DNA of 64,000 nt, taken from Desulfobacteraceae bacterium (GTDB lineage: Bacteria > Desulfobacterota > Desulfobacteria > Desulfobacterales > Desulfosalsimonadaceae). Where the stretch lies: positions 1 to 64,000 of the forward strand of contig JAABSH010000004.1 in the NCBI GenBank assembly GCA_011390465.1, given 5' to 3'. Below, in pieces: positions 1-7,868 of the stretch. The notes beneath the pieces were generated by a model that did not search any database, was not told where the DNA came from, and saw only the letters and a program-made list of their open reading frames with translations. Made by a program: the position numbers and the translations under genes. Each line of letters begins with the position of its first letter. The first letter of the stretch is position 1.

Positions 1-1737
1 GGTGCCATGGAAAACTGGGGGGCCATTACCTTTCGGGAAAATCTGCTGCTTTTTTATCCGGACATCACATCCAAAGCAGGAGCAGAACGTATTGCGGAAG
101 TGATCTCCCATGAAATTACCCACCAGTGGTTCGGCAATCTGGTGACGCCGGCGGACTGGACGTATTTGTGGCTGAATGAGAGTTTTGCCACGTATTTCGG
201 CTTTGGCGTGGTGGATCATTATCATCCGGACTGGGAAACCTGGTCCGGTTTTCTGTTGACCCAGACCAGTCCCGCCCTTGTCCGGGATGCGTTTCTTGAA
301 ACCATTCCCATTGAAATTCCCGGGGGCGAGCATGTGGTGATCAATACCAGCACGGCCCCGATTATTTATTGCAAAGGCGGCAGCATCCTGCGCCAGATCA
401 AAGGCTATATCGGCCCGGAAGCGTTTCAAAAAGGCGTGCGCAGGTATTTGAAACGCTTTGCCTATGACTGCGCTGCCAGTGAAAACCTGTGGGCGTCCTT
501 TGAATCCGTATCCGAGGCCCCGGTATCAGAGATCATGGCTTCCTGGGTGGGGCAGCCGGGTTTTCCCGTGATCACTGCCGCGCTCCATGAAAACGGGCTG
601 GTGCTCACCCAGAAACGGTTTACGTATCTGGAAAACAATGATTCCCAAACCTGGCGGGTGCCGGTGGCCATTCGCGTGTATGGGGAGACTGGCAAGGTGC
701 AGGATATTCAGGTGCTCATGCAGAGCCCCCGTCTGGAGGTGAAACTGGACCAAGATATTTGCGGGCATATTTTGATGTATAAGGTAAATGCCGGGCAGAC
801 CGGATTTTATCGGGTGAAGTATGCGGACCGGGAAAACCTGAACAACCTGGGAGCGGCTGTCCGGAATCAGGCGCTGCCGCCGGAAGACCGGTGGGGGCTG
901 GAAAATGATTTGTTTGCCATGGTGGCGGCGGCTGACGCAGACCCGGAGCGGTATCTTAATTTTCTGGAAAATTATGAAACCGAAACCGCGTTTCTGCCGC
1001 TGATGAGCATTGCCGCCAGTCTTCGCGCTTTGTATGGATTGTCTGGCCCTGTGTTTCAGCAGAAAATAAAAGAGCGCGGCACCCGGATGGTTGAAAATCT
1101 ACTGTCTGTCATTGGGTTTGATCCGGGGGCAGATGAATCTCACACTACCGGATCGCTGCGGGATCAGTCTCTCTGGCTGGGGGTGATGCTGGGCAGCCGG
1201 CAGGCGGATGAATTTACGCGGCAGCAGTTTCAGCAATTGAAAGATGGCAAGTCGGTGCACCCGGATATCGCGAAAAGCGTTCTTCAGGCAGCGGCTTTTC
1301 ACGGAGACGGTTCTGTTTTTGAGTGGATGATCCAGCGGTTTGAAACCGTTGAAAGCGAGCATGACCGCACCAATATGTTGGCTGCCCTGGGGTGTTTTCG
1401 TGACAAAGAAGTGATCTCAAAAGTGCGTGATTTCACCCTGGCCAAGGTGCCGCCCCGGAATCAGTCTATTCCGGTAGCGGCAATGGCGGAAAACCTTACT
1501 GCAGCAGGAGAGCTGTGGCAGTGGTATACCACTGAAAAGAAGGTTTTCGCGAAATTTCATCCCCTGATCCACGAACGGGTGTTTGCGTCCATTGTGCCCG
1601 TCAGCATGGATTTAAAAGCAGATGATGTGCGCTGCTTTTTGTCGGAAAATCAGATAAAGATCAATCCGGATGTGGTGTCGTTGACCCTTGAGCGGATGGC
1701 AGTGAACCAGCGGTTGATGCAAAAAATGAATCAATAA
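1..1737 (+). CDS. M1-family zinc aminopeptidase (3' part; start lies outside window)
   Basis: The reading frame is open from base 1. Its first residues are G-A-M-E-N, the exopeptidase motif of M1 aminopeptidases, so the ATG at base 7 is internal and the true start is upstream of the window. The zinc motif HEITH is followed 18 residues later by the third ligand in LWLNESFA (HEXXH-X18-E). The remaining roughly 400 residues match the beta-sandwich and helical ERAP/tricorn-like C-terminal domain. The enzyme would remove N-terminal residues from peptides, most likely in the cytosol; the N-terminus that could show an export signal is not visible. The family is certain; the exact orthologue (PepN or other) is not. 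Confidence 0.95.
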   Translation, partial: GAMENWGAITFRENLLLFYPDITSKAGAERIAEVISHEITHQWFGNLVTPADWTYLWLNESFATYFGFGVVDHYHPDWETWSGFLLTQTSPALVRDAFLETIPIEIPGGEHVVINTSTAPIIYCKGGSILRQIKGYIGPEAFQKGVRRYLKRFAYDCAASENLWASFESVSEAPVSEIMASWVGQPGFPVITAALHENGLVLTQKRFTYLENNDSQTWRVPVAIRVYGETGKVQDIQVLMQSPRLEVKLDQDICGHILMYKVNAGQTGFYRVKYADRENLNNLGAAVRNQALPPEDRWGLENDLFAMVAAADADPERYLNFLENYETETAFLPLMSIAASLRALYGLSGPVFQQKIKERGTRMVENLLSVIGFDPGADESHTTGSLRDQSLWLGVMLGSRQADEFTRQQFQQLKDGKSVHPDIAKSVLQAAAFHGDGSVFEWMIQRFETVESEHDRTNMLAALGCFRDKEVISKVRDFTLAKVPPRNQSIPVAAMAENLTAAGELWQWYTTEKKVFAKFHPLIHERVFASIVPVSMDLKADDVRCFLSENQIKINPDVVSLTLERMAVNQRLMQKMNQ

Positions 1738-1750
1738 AAAAAGTCTTTAA

Positions 1751-1812
1751 ACCACAGAGATCACGGAGGACACGGAGAATTTTTTCTCTGTGTTTTCTGT
1801 GACCCCTGTGGT
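1751..1812. repeat. Imperfect inverted repeat, ACCACAG type, just after the aminopeptidase
   Basis: The left arm starts ACCACAGAGATCACGGAGG and the right arm ends CTGTGACCCCTGTGGT. The two arms of about 27 bases match at roughly three quarters of positions around a T-rich loop. This kind of fold-back intergenic element recurs in many environmental bacterial genomes. Its position 14 bases after the aminopeptidase stop means it could also act as a transcription terminator. Confidence 0.7.
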
Positions 1813-1928
1813 AATTTTTTAAACGATGCGTGTCTACTCGTTTCCAGGGTAAAATTGTTCTGCTGTGAAAGCCTTATTATACCGGACGTTGAATGTCATA
1901 CGGATCACTCCGTTATCGATTGAACGTC

Positions 1929-2122
1929 GAACATCGAACATTGAACATCCAACGTCGAATGTGGAACGCCTGCGGCGATCATTTTTATGGTTAGACCTGC
2001 CGAAGCCTCATCGTTCACCAAGATTTTGGCTGGTTATGGAAAGCCTCCAGGACAATAGACTGTGGAGCGTCAGCGACTTTCCTTATTTGACGTTCAAAGT
2101 TGGATGTTCGATGTTCGATGTT
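1929..2122. repeat. Fold-back repeat element of GAACATCGAACAT type
   Basis: The left arm (about 1929-1962) is built of tandem GAACATC/GAACATT-like heptads. The right arm (about 2090-2122) is its near-perfect reverse complement, made of GATGTTC units. The centre of about 125 bases is unrelated unique sequence. A 101-residue open frame through it reads SNIEHPTSNVE-like residues, a well-known spurious translation of this repeat family, so no protein is called. With the preceding inverted repeat it fills most of the 540-base gap between genes. Confidence 0.75.
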
Positions 2123-2186
2123 CATAAAAATTTTTGCGTATATCAAAATGCGAGAACAAATTCACCGTGACGCGGTTCCGAGTTTC

Positions 2187-2215
2187 TTGACACATTTTCT
2201 CAAATTTGAGATAGT
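2187..2215 (+). promoter_or_regulatory. Candidate sigma70 promoter with embedded palindrome, upstream of the AOR gene
   Basis: A consensus -35 TTGACA (2187-2192) is followed after 17 bases by GATAGT (2210-2215, four of six -10 matches). The spacer holds the perfect 12-base palindrome CTCAAATTTGAG (2199-2210), which runs into the -10 box and would suit a repressor site. The AOR start lies 65 bases downstream. Confidence 0.5.
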
Positions 2216-2279
2216 TGTCGCATGTATTTTCCTCTCTTTTTTGTTTCCGTCAACGCACCTTTCTTAAAGGAGGTTTCAA

Positions 2280-4016
2280 ATGGATAAGATTCTTCGCATT
2301 AATATGAGTGCTCCGGGTAACCCTGAAATTAAAATTGATTCCCTTGGCGATTATGCAGGCTTGGGGGGCCGGGGACTGACATCTGCCATTATTTCAAAAG
2401 AAGTGCCGCCGACCTGTCATCCCCTTGGCGCTGACAACAAACTGGTGATTGCACCGGGAATTTTAAGCGGCACGGCCGCGGCCATGTCCGGAAGGATTTC
2501 CGTGGGATGCAAAAGCCCGCTCACCGGCGGCATCAAAGAAGCCAATGCCGGCGGGCAGGGGGCTCAGGTCCTTGCCCGGCTGGGATATGCCGCCATTGTG
2601 TTGGAAGGAAAGCCGGAGAAGAAAACCCTTTATAAAATTTTCGTTAATAAAGACGGTGTTGAGATCACAAAAGACGATTCACTCAAAATGACCGGCAATT
2701 ACGATACCGTGGACCGGTTGAAATCGGAATTCGGCGATAAAATCGCCTGCATTTCCATTGGTCAGGCCGGAGAAATGATGCTCGGTGCCGCCACGGTGGC
2801 GTTTACCAATATGGAGCTTCGTCCGGCGCGCCATGCGGGTCGGGGAGGCGTCGGCGCGGTCATGGGATCCAAGGGCGTAAAAGCGATTGTACTGGATGAC
2901 GCGGGCATGAAAATGCGGTCTCCCAAAGATCCGGAAAAATTCAAGGCGGCCAACAAAACGTTCGTGGCGGGGCTGCGCAAGCATCCGGTGACCGGTGAAG
3001 GGCTTCCGGCCTATGGTACCAATGTTCTGGTGAATGTGGTGAATGAAGCCGGCGGGTTTCCCACCAACAATTTTAAAGACGGCCGATTTGACGGGGCATC
3101 GAAAATCAGCGGTGAAGCCCTGGCGGAAATGGAAAAAGAGCGGGGCGCCAATCCCACCCACGGTTGCCACCGAGGGTGTGTGATTCGATGTTCCGGTATA
3201 TTTCACGATAAACAGGGGAATTACCTGACCAAGCAGCCGGAATATGAAACCGTGTGGTCGCATGGAGCAAACTGCGGCATTGATGATCTGGATGCGATTG
3301 CCATGTTGGACCGGCTGGATGATGATTACGGGCTGGATACCATTGAAATGGGCGCCGCCATCGGTGTGGCCATGGACGCGGGCCTGGCTGCATTCGGTGA
3401 TGCAGAAGCCGCCATTGATCTGGTAAAAGAAGTGGGCAAGGGCACGCCTCTGGGCCGCATTCTCGGCAGCGGCGCCGGCATGACCGGAAAGGTTTTTGGC
3501 GTGGAACGGGTGCCGGTGGTCAAGAATCAGGCCATGCCGGCCTATGATCCCCGGGCGGTGCAGGGGATGGGGGTGACATACGCCACCAGCACCATGGGCG
3601 CGGATCATACGGCAGGCTATTGCGTCACTGCCAATCTGCTGGGAGTGGGGGGGACTGTAAATCCCCTGAGTCCAAAAGGACAGATTGAGCTGTCCCGAGA
3701 TCTGCAGATTGCCACGGCTGCCATTGATTCCACCGGCATGTGCCTGTTTATCGCGTTTGCCATTCTGGATCAGGAAGAGACGTTTAACGCAATGGTAGAG
3801 ATGATCAACGCGTTTACCGGCCTTTCCATGACTGCTGGTGATGTATCGGATCTTGGAAAGAAAATTCTCACCATGGAAAGAGATTTCAACTTTCAGGCCG
3901 GATTCACGGCAAAAGACGACCGGCTGCCGGATTATTTTCTTAAGGAAAGCCTGCCGCCCCATGATGTGACATTTTCTGTTTCAGACGCGGATCTTGACAC
4001 GGTCTTTAATTTTTAG
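2280..4016 (+). CDS. Aldehyde ferredoxin oxidoreductase family protein (AOR 1)
   Basis: This is a tungsten-bis-pterin enzyme family that interconverts aldehydes and carboxylic acids using ferredoxin. The N-terminal AOR domain (about residues 1-205) carries the family pattern of PGILSGTAAAMSGR and GRGGVGAVMGSKG. Cluster cysteines are seen at C296, C300 and C304 (C-x3-C-x3-C rather than the C-x2-C-x3-C of the classical archaeal enzyme), with a likely fourth ligand at C488. The length, 578 residues, is normal. A strong Shine-Dalgarno (AAGGAGG) precedes the ATG. The next gene starts directly after its stop codon, and MoaD- and MoeB-type genes lie just beyond, which suits cofactor supply. Substrate is unknown. 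Confidence 0.93.
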   Translation: MDKILRINMSAPGNPEIKIDSLGDYAGLGGRGLTSAIISKEVPPTCHPLGADNKLVIAPGILSGTAAAMSGRISVGCKSPLTGGIKEANAGGQGAQVLARLGYAAIVLEGKPEKKTLYKIFVNKDGVEITKDDSLKMTGNYDTVDRLKSEFGDKIACISIGQAGEMMLGAATVAFTNMELRPARHAGRGGVGAVMGSKGVKAIVLDDAGMKMRSPKDPEKFKAANKTFVAGLRKHPVTGEGLPAYGTNVLVNVVNEAGGFPTNNFKDGRFDGASKISGEALAEMEKERGANPTHGCHRGCVIRCSGIFHDKQGNYLTKQPEYETVWSHGANCGIDDLDAIAMLDRLDDDYGLDTIEMGAAIGVAMDAGLAAFGDAEAAIDLVKEVGKGTPLGRILGSGAGMTGKVFGVERVPVVKNQAMPAYDPRAVQGMGVTYATSTMGADHTAGYCVTANLLGVGGTVNPLSPKGQIELSRDLQIATAAIDSTGMCLFIAFAILDQEETFNAMVEMINAFTGLSMTAGDVSDLGKKILTMERDFNFQAGFTAKDDRLPDYFLKESLPPHDVTFSVSDADLDTVFNF

Positions 4017-4628
4017 ATGGCTGAAGACGTTGTTGATGTCCGGATTACGGGTTCTGAAAAAGGTATTTTTGTTTTTTACGGGCTTTTTGCGGACGGCGTT
4101 CTGATAAACGTGGAAACCGAAAGGCCGCTTCTGGATATCCTTTGCGGCCAGGTCGGTATTTCAAAAAATTATCTTAATGACCGGGTTCAGACCGTGTTTT
4201 TAAACGGTCGGGCCGTGGATGATCTGGCCGGAGAAATCGTTGAAAACAATGCCGTAATCGCGCTTTCTGCCGCCATGCCCGGCCTTGTTGGCGCGGTTTT
4301 CAGAAAAGGGGGAAAATTTTCTTCCCTGCGGAGTGTTCAGCAAGAGCCGTCCAAAGGCAGCACTTCTAAAGAACGGACAGGGCAGGTCACCTTAAAACTG
4401 TTTAATCTGATTGCCGCGGAACTCGGACCGGATCTTCTCAAAAACGGGATTTTGATTCATCAAGACCAATTGCTTCGTTATGTTGACTGGAAAAGGGATA
4501 TCTTAAAAAGGGCTTTCACAGAACTCACAGTAGACGGCCTCCAGGTTGAGCTTGATGATCTGGCGGCTTTTTTGGAAGAGGCGGATCGGAAGGGGCATGT
4601 CCGGCTTTTTGCAAATGTCGATCAATAA
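4017..4628 (+). CDS. AOR-linked protein with MoaD-like beta-grasp N-terminal region
   Basis: I do not recognise a named family. The gene begins at the base after the AOR stop, so the two are almost certainly co-translated. The protein has 203 residues. Residues about 25-95 (stretches PLLDILCGQVGI, VFLNGRAVDD and NNAVIALSAAMPGLVGA) have the spacing of MoaD/ThiS beta-grasp proteins; compare IFLNGRHAD in the MoaD encoded next door. The C-terminal GG needed for thiocarboxylation is absent. The C-terminal half (about 120-203) is predicted helical and charged. Inference: a non-catalytic partner or cofactor-handling protein for the AOR. Confidence 0.7.
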   Translation: MAEDVVDVRITGSEKGIFVFYGLFADGVLINVETERPLLDILCGQVGISKNYLNDRVQTVFLNGRAVDDLAGEIVENNAVIALSAAMPGLVGAVFRKGGKFSSLRSVQQEPSKGSTSKERTGQVTLKLFNLIAAELGPDLLKNGILIHQDQLLRYVDWKRDILKRAFTELTVDGLQVELDDLAAFLEEADRKGHVRLFANVDQ

Positions 4629-4629
4629 A

Positions 4630-4869
4630 TCACCCGCCGCCCACCGGGGGAAACAATCCGACCCGATCACCGTCTTTTAATCGGGTGTTGCGGTCTGCAT
4701 GGCGGCCGTTTAAAAAAATCAGTTTAACGGATGGGTCCGGTATATTCATCAGGCCAATGATATCAGAGACCTCGGCACCTTCAGGCATTTCCCGAACCCA
4801 GGTTTTATGTTCCGATTCTGCTGGCAGGTATTTTGTCAGAGACGCATACAGGTGAATTTCGATTTTCAT
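4630..4869 (-). CDS. moaD: MoaD/ThiS-family sulfur carrier protein
   Basis: A 79-residue beta-grasp protein whose C-terminus ends in PPVGGG. The terminal diglycine is the site that MoeB-type enzymes adenylate and that then carries sulfur as a thiocarboxylate for pterin dithiolene formation. IFLNGRHADRNTRL and DGDRVGLFPP are typical MoaD segments. It converges on the preceding plus-strand gene with only one base between the stop codons. The partner MoeB/ThiF-like gene lies 365 bases beyond its start, transcribed the other way. It probably serves the tungsten cofactor of the AOR enzymes. Confidence 0.88.
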   Translation of the reverse strand: MKIEIHLYASLTKYLPAESEHKTWVREMPEGAEVSDIIGLMNIPDPSVKLIFLNGRHADRNTRLKDGDRVGLFPPVGGG

Positions 4870-4946
4870 GGAAATATTTTACAGGCTCTGCAGGTTTTTT
4901 TGAAGGAAAAAGTTAAAAAGTTTTTGACGGCATTTTTGCCGCTATA

Positions 4947-5085
4947 TGCACCACAATGTCATTAACATAGGCCATATGCGTAGGGGAGGGGTTTATCCCC
5001 TCCCGGCCTGGGTCGCCTTTTTCGCGGGAGGGGGTAAACCCCTCCCCTACATTGAAACCGCTTAAGTTAACGACATTGATATGCA
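4947..5085. repeat. Nested fold-back element (25-bp near-perfect inverted repeat inside a longer one)
   Basis: The inner arms 4980-5004 and 5026-5050 (starting GTAGGGGAGGGGTTTA) are reverse complements at 24 of 25 positions. Outside them, TGCA-n3-CAATGTC-n-TTAAC (4947-4965) is mirrored by GTTAAC-n-GACATTG-n3-TGCA (5066-5085). The whole is a 139-base hairpin-forming unit with no coding capacity, of a size and form seen in non-autonomous mobile repeats. Confidence 0.75.
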
Positions 5086-5143
5086 CCAATAAGAAATTTC
5101 TGATCATAATATTTTTTTTGCATATCCAGTTCGCAAGTTCAGC

Positions 5144-5204
5144 TATCGAAATCGGGATCGGGGTCGAAATCGCTATCGAATCCGATCCCGATCCCGATCC
5201 CGAT
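5144..5204. repeat. ATCCCG tandem/inverted repeat
   Basis: Three to four copies of the hexamer GATCCC end at 5204, and inverted copies (ATCGGGATCGGG) lie at 5151-5162, so the stretch can fold back. Open frames across it read as low-complexity Ser/Gly/Asp/Ile repeats and are not genes. With the element before it, it fills the 365-base gap between moaD and moeB. A similar AATCCC repeat occurs inside the 3' end of the moeB-like gene (about 6019-6043). Confidence 0.7.
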
Positions 5205-5234
5205 AAAAACACAACAGCTTGACGGAAGCAGACG

Positions 5235-6104
5235 ATGAATTCCGGGCGCCAAAATACAATTGTTCAGGCCATCCGGCGCTGCGCCCGGGTGATGGAAAAT
5301 TCTGGAACCGATCCTGCACCCGTGATTTCGGAAGCAGATGCAGTTCAAATTTCGCTGCAAAATGGCTGTTTGCTTGGAGATGTTTACCTTGCGGCATTGG
5401 CGGAAGGGATTTGGCCCATACGGTATGTCCGCAACCGTGGATCCTTTGAAACAGGAGATCAACTGACCCTTGCAAAATCCACGGCCGCTGTTATTGGCTG
5501 CGGCGGGCTTGGCGGATATGCGGTGATGATGATGGCCCGGGCAGGCATCGGCACTGTCCGGATTGTGGATCCGGATGTTTTTGAAGAGAGCAATTTAAAC
5601 CGGCAGGCATTTGCCGCAACCGATACCCTGGGCATGCATAAAACGGTTGCGGCGGCAACGGCCCTCAATGAGGTGAATCCGGCTGTCCGGATTATTGAAT
5701 ATCGCGAGGCTTTTAATTTTGCCAATGCCTCACAGATACTGGACGGCGCGGACGTCTGCGTGGATGCACTCGACAATCTTCCGGACCGGAAAATGCTGCT
5801 TTATCATACCCGGCAGCTGAAAATACCCCTGGTGCATGGCGCCATTGCCGGTTTTGAAGGGCAGGTCATGACATTTTTTCCGGATAAGGATAGCGGACAG
5901 AGCCTGTTTGACACTGCCGAAAGCGCCAATGCGGAATCCGTATTGGGGGTTCTGCCGGTAACCCCGGTTTTTGTGGCCTCCCTCCAGGTGATGGAAGTGA
6001 TTAAAATTCTGCTAAAAAAAGGCCAATCCCAATCCCAATCCGGGCGGATGTTTTACGCGGATTTGGCGGAAGGTGAGTTTAATTATTTTGATTTTGACGG
6101 TTGA
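5235..6104 (+). CDS. moeB: MoeB/ThiF/HesA-family adenylyltransferase
   Basis: An E1-like enzyme that adenylates the C-terminal glycine of MoaD/ThiS proteins. The nucleotide-binding motif GCGGLGGY (about residues 90-97) and the following IVDPDVFEESNLNRQ segment with its conserved Asn-Leu-Asn-Arg are clear, as is CVDALDNLPDRK. About 75 residues precede the core domain. I see no CxxC zinc pairs in the C-terminal part, unlike E. coli MoeB. The repeat GQSQSQSGR near the C-terminus comes from a short AATCCC DNA repeat. Its natural partner is the MoaD encoded just upstream on the other strand. The ATG has only a weak ribosome site. Confidence 0.88.
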   Translation: MNSGRQNTIVQAIRRCARVMENSGTDPAPVISEADAVQISLQNGCLLGDVYLAALAEGIWPIRYVRNRGSFETGDQLTLAKSTAAVIGCGGLGGYAVMMMARAGIGTVRIVDPDVFEESNLNRQAFAATDTLGMHKTVAAATALNEVNPAVRIIEYREAFNFANASQILDGADVCVDALDNLPDRKMLLYHTRQLKIPLVHGAIAGFEGQVMTFFPDKDSGQSLFDTAESANAESVLGVLPVTPVFVASLQVMEVIKILLKKGQSQSQSGRMFYADLAEGEFNYFDFDG

Positions 6105-6149
6105 ACTGTTTGACCGGACGAACTGTAACCCAAAAAGGAGGAACTGACG

Positions 6150-6602
6150 ATGATGACAATGAAAAAAATGATGCTGGTTTTAACCCTTAATGCGATGGTG
6201 TTTTTTGCTGCGGCCACAGCCTTTGCCCATTGTGAAATTCCCTGCGGCATTTATGATGATCCCCTTCGCATTCAACTCCTGAGGGAGCACATTACCACCA
6301 TGGAAAAATCCATGAAAACCGTCCAGGCCCTGGAAAAGTCCGTGAGCCATCACGCCCATATGCTGATCCGGTGGGTTTCAAACAAAGAGGATCACGCCAA
6401 TAAATTCCAGGAAATTGTGACCCAGTATTTTATGACCCAGCGCATTTCAGCGGATGACAAAAATTATGACAAAAAAATTCAAACCCTTCACCAGATGCTG
6501 GTTGCTGCCATGAAATGCAAGCAGACCACGGACCTGGCCCATATTGAGACCTTGAGAAAACTGGTGGACCAGTTTGAGGCGCTTTATTTTAAAAAGAAAT
6601 AA
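6150..6602 (+). CDS. sodN: Secreted nickel superoxide dismutase
   Basis: It would dismute superoxide with a nickel ion held by the N-terminal nickel hook. A Sec signal peptide of 26 residues ends AFA, and the next residues are H-C-E-I-P-C-G-I-Y-D, matching the NiSOD hook HCxxPCGxYD (ligands His1, Cys2, Cys6 and the backbone). Signal peptidase cleavage after AFA would itself expose His1, so no dedicated maturation protease is needed, and no sodX-like gene is visible nearby. The mature length of about 124 residues and the helical remainder fit the family. AAGGAGG lies 7-8 bases before the start. The enzyme should act in the periplasm, sensible for an anaerobe meeting oxygen. Confidence 0.93.
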   Translation: MMTMKKMMLVLTLNAMVFFAAATAFAHCEIPCGIYDDPLRIQLLREHITTMEKSMKTVQALEKSVSHHAHMLIRWVSNKEDHANKFQEIVTQYFMTQRISADDKNYDKKIQTLHQMLVAAMKCKQTTDLAHIETLRKLVDQFEALYFKKK

Positions 6603-6630
6603 AACATCCAAATTGTTTAAAGAAGAAAAA

Positions 6631-6665
6631 GGGCGGAGGCGATTTTATGACGATCGCTTCCGCCC
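6631..6665 (-). terminator. Intrinsic terminator between sodN and the GDSL esterase gene
   Basis: A 13-base stem (GGGCGGAGGCGAT with ATCGCTTCCGCCC, one G-T wobble) encloses a 9-base loop. On the minus strand it is followed by TTTTTCTTC, so it best serves the esterase gene; it also lies just after sodN on the plus strand. Confidence 0.8.
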
Positions 6666-6694
6666 TTGATTGAGCATTTAAAACAATCCCGCTG

Positions 6695-7789
6695 TTAGTT
6701 TTTTTTCAGGATCAGTCCTGCAAATCCGAGTATTAAAAAAATTCCAAAAATCATAACATTTTCGGTAGTTCCGTTTCCGCTTTTACGGGATGACGAGATA
6801 AAGCAGGTGTCGTCGTCGTCGTGATCGTCATCTTTGGCAACGGGGATAATATCTGCCACTTCTGCGGCCACCAGTTCATGGGATTTTGTGGTGGGATGAA
6901 TGCAGTCGAAAAACAGAAACTGATCATGGGTGCCGTTGAAGCTGGCCAGGTCCCAGTCACAGTTGTCATCCACTTTCAGATACGTTTCCGTGGCATTGTC
7001 AAACGTATCGTCTGCGATGATGGAGTTCAGGTAGGCAAAAGCATCCACCGGATGTACAGTGGCATCCGCGTTGGCAGTGGAAAAATCCGAGAGAGCCGTT
7101 GAAAGGGCGGTATTGAATCCGGCGACAACAGCGGCAACCTGGGTCTGAATGGTGGCGTCTTTTGTGTTGAAAGCAGGTGTTTTTGTCAAATCTGGCAGAT
7201 TGATCACCAGGAAATGCCGTGCCCCTTCTGCATAAAGCATTCCCAGCTGCATGAGGATACGTCCGACAGAGTCGGCAACAAGGGTGTTCGGATCGCTGGT
7301 GTAATATTCCTGCCGGAAAAATTCCAGAAGATCATTTCCCCCGATCCAGATGGCAAACAGGGTTTTGTCCGCGTCATATTCAGCGGATTCATCAAGCCAG
7401 TCAGCTACCTGGCCGGTCAGGCCAAGATCCGGAAGCAGAGATGCGTCGATCAGAGCCTGAATTTCAGCACTTTCATGTCCTGTGGTCATGGCGCCGCCAA
7501 TGGCATTGTTGTCCAGGGTCGCATCCCACTCATCACTCAGATAATCCAGCCAGATATCTCCGCCATAAGGAATGGCGCCGTTGTTTGTCCAGGATTCCGG
7601 AACCGTGGCCGGGCCACCGTATGCGGCAATGGTGGTGCTGTGAGCAGATAAGCCGCCATGATCAGAAAGGCTGTCCCCGAACGCGACAATATGGTTGTAG
7701 TCAAAGGCCCAGGAACTTGTGCCCATGCATGTGATAAACATGATTATTAAAAATAAACAGCGTTTTTTCAGTTGAAAATTTTCTCTCAT
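6695..7789 (-). CDS. Secreted GDSL/SGNH esterase with C-terminal membrane anchor
   Basis: A lipolytic or carbohydrate-esterase fold. A signal peptide (residues 1-28) is followed by block I FGDSLSDHGG (nucleophile S40), IWIGGNDLLE (block III, oxyanion Asn) and DCIHPTTKSH near the end (catalytic Asp and His). The C-terminus has an Asp-rich run, the motif TCFISSSRKSGNG, a hydrophobic helix and a final KKN. That layout is like a bacterial C-terminal sorting signal (tripartite motif, helix, basic tail), so the enzyme is probably anchored or processed at the cell surface. A good ribosome site (AAGGAG) precedes the ATG. Substrate is unknown. Confidence 0.88.
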   Translation of the reverse strand: MRENFQLKKRCLFLIIMFITCMGTSSWAFDYNHIVAFGDSLSDHGGLSAHSTTIAAYGGPATVPESWTNNGAIPYGGDIWLDYLSDEWDATLDNNAIGGAMTTGHESAEIQALIDASLLPDLGLTGQVADWLDESAEYDADKTLFAIWIGGNDLLEFFRQEYYTSDPNTLVADSVGRILMQLGMLYAEGARHFLVINLPDLTKTPAFNTKDATIQTQVAAVVAGFNTALSTALSDFSTANADATVHPVDAFAYLNSIIADDTFDNATETYLKVDDNCDWDLASFNGTHDQFLFFDCIHPTTKSHELVAAEVADIIPVAKDDDHDDDDTCFISSSRKSGNGTTENVMIFGIFLILGFAGLILKKN

Positions 7790-7868
7790 TTTTTTCTCCT
7801 TTTTTTAAGTGATGGTTTTTTGCCTGAAAAATTTATTGTCGGTGAAAACAGTAAAACCAGATGAAAAA

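Noticed and set aside
1865-2170. 101-residue open frame with SNIEHPTSNVE-like residues
   Set aside because: It is the translation of a fold-back DNA repeat, not a conserved protein; no ribosome site is present.
2679-3962. 427-residue minus-strand open frame
   Set aside because: It lies wholly opposite the AOR 1 gene; composition is that of an antisense shadow with many His/Gly residues and no family match.
5144-5204. CRISPR-like repeat array
   Set aside because: The hexamer units are adjacent with no spacers and no cas genes are present.
4913-5475. Several low-complexity frames (Gly-Ser-Asp, Arg-Asp repeats) between moaD and moeB
   Set aside because: They arise from the GATCCC hexamer repeat read in different frames.
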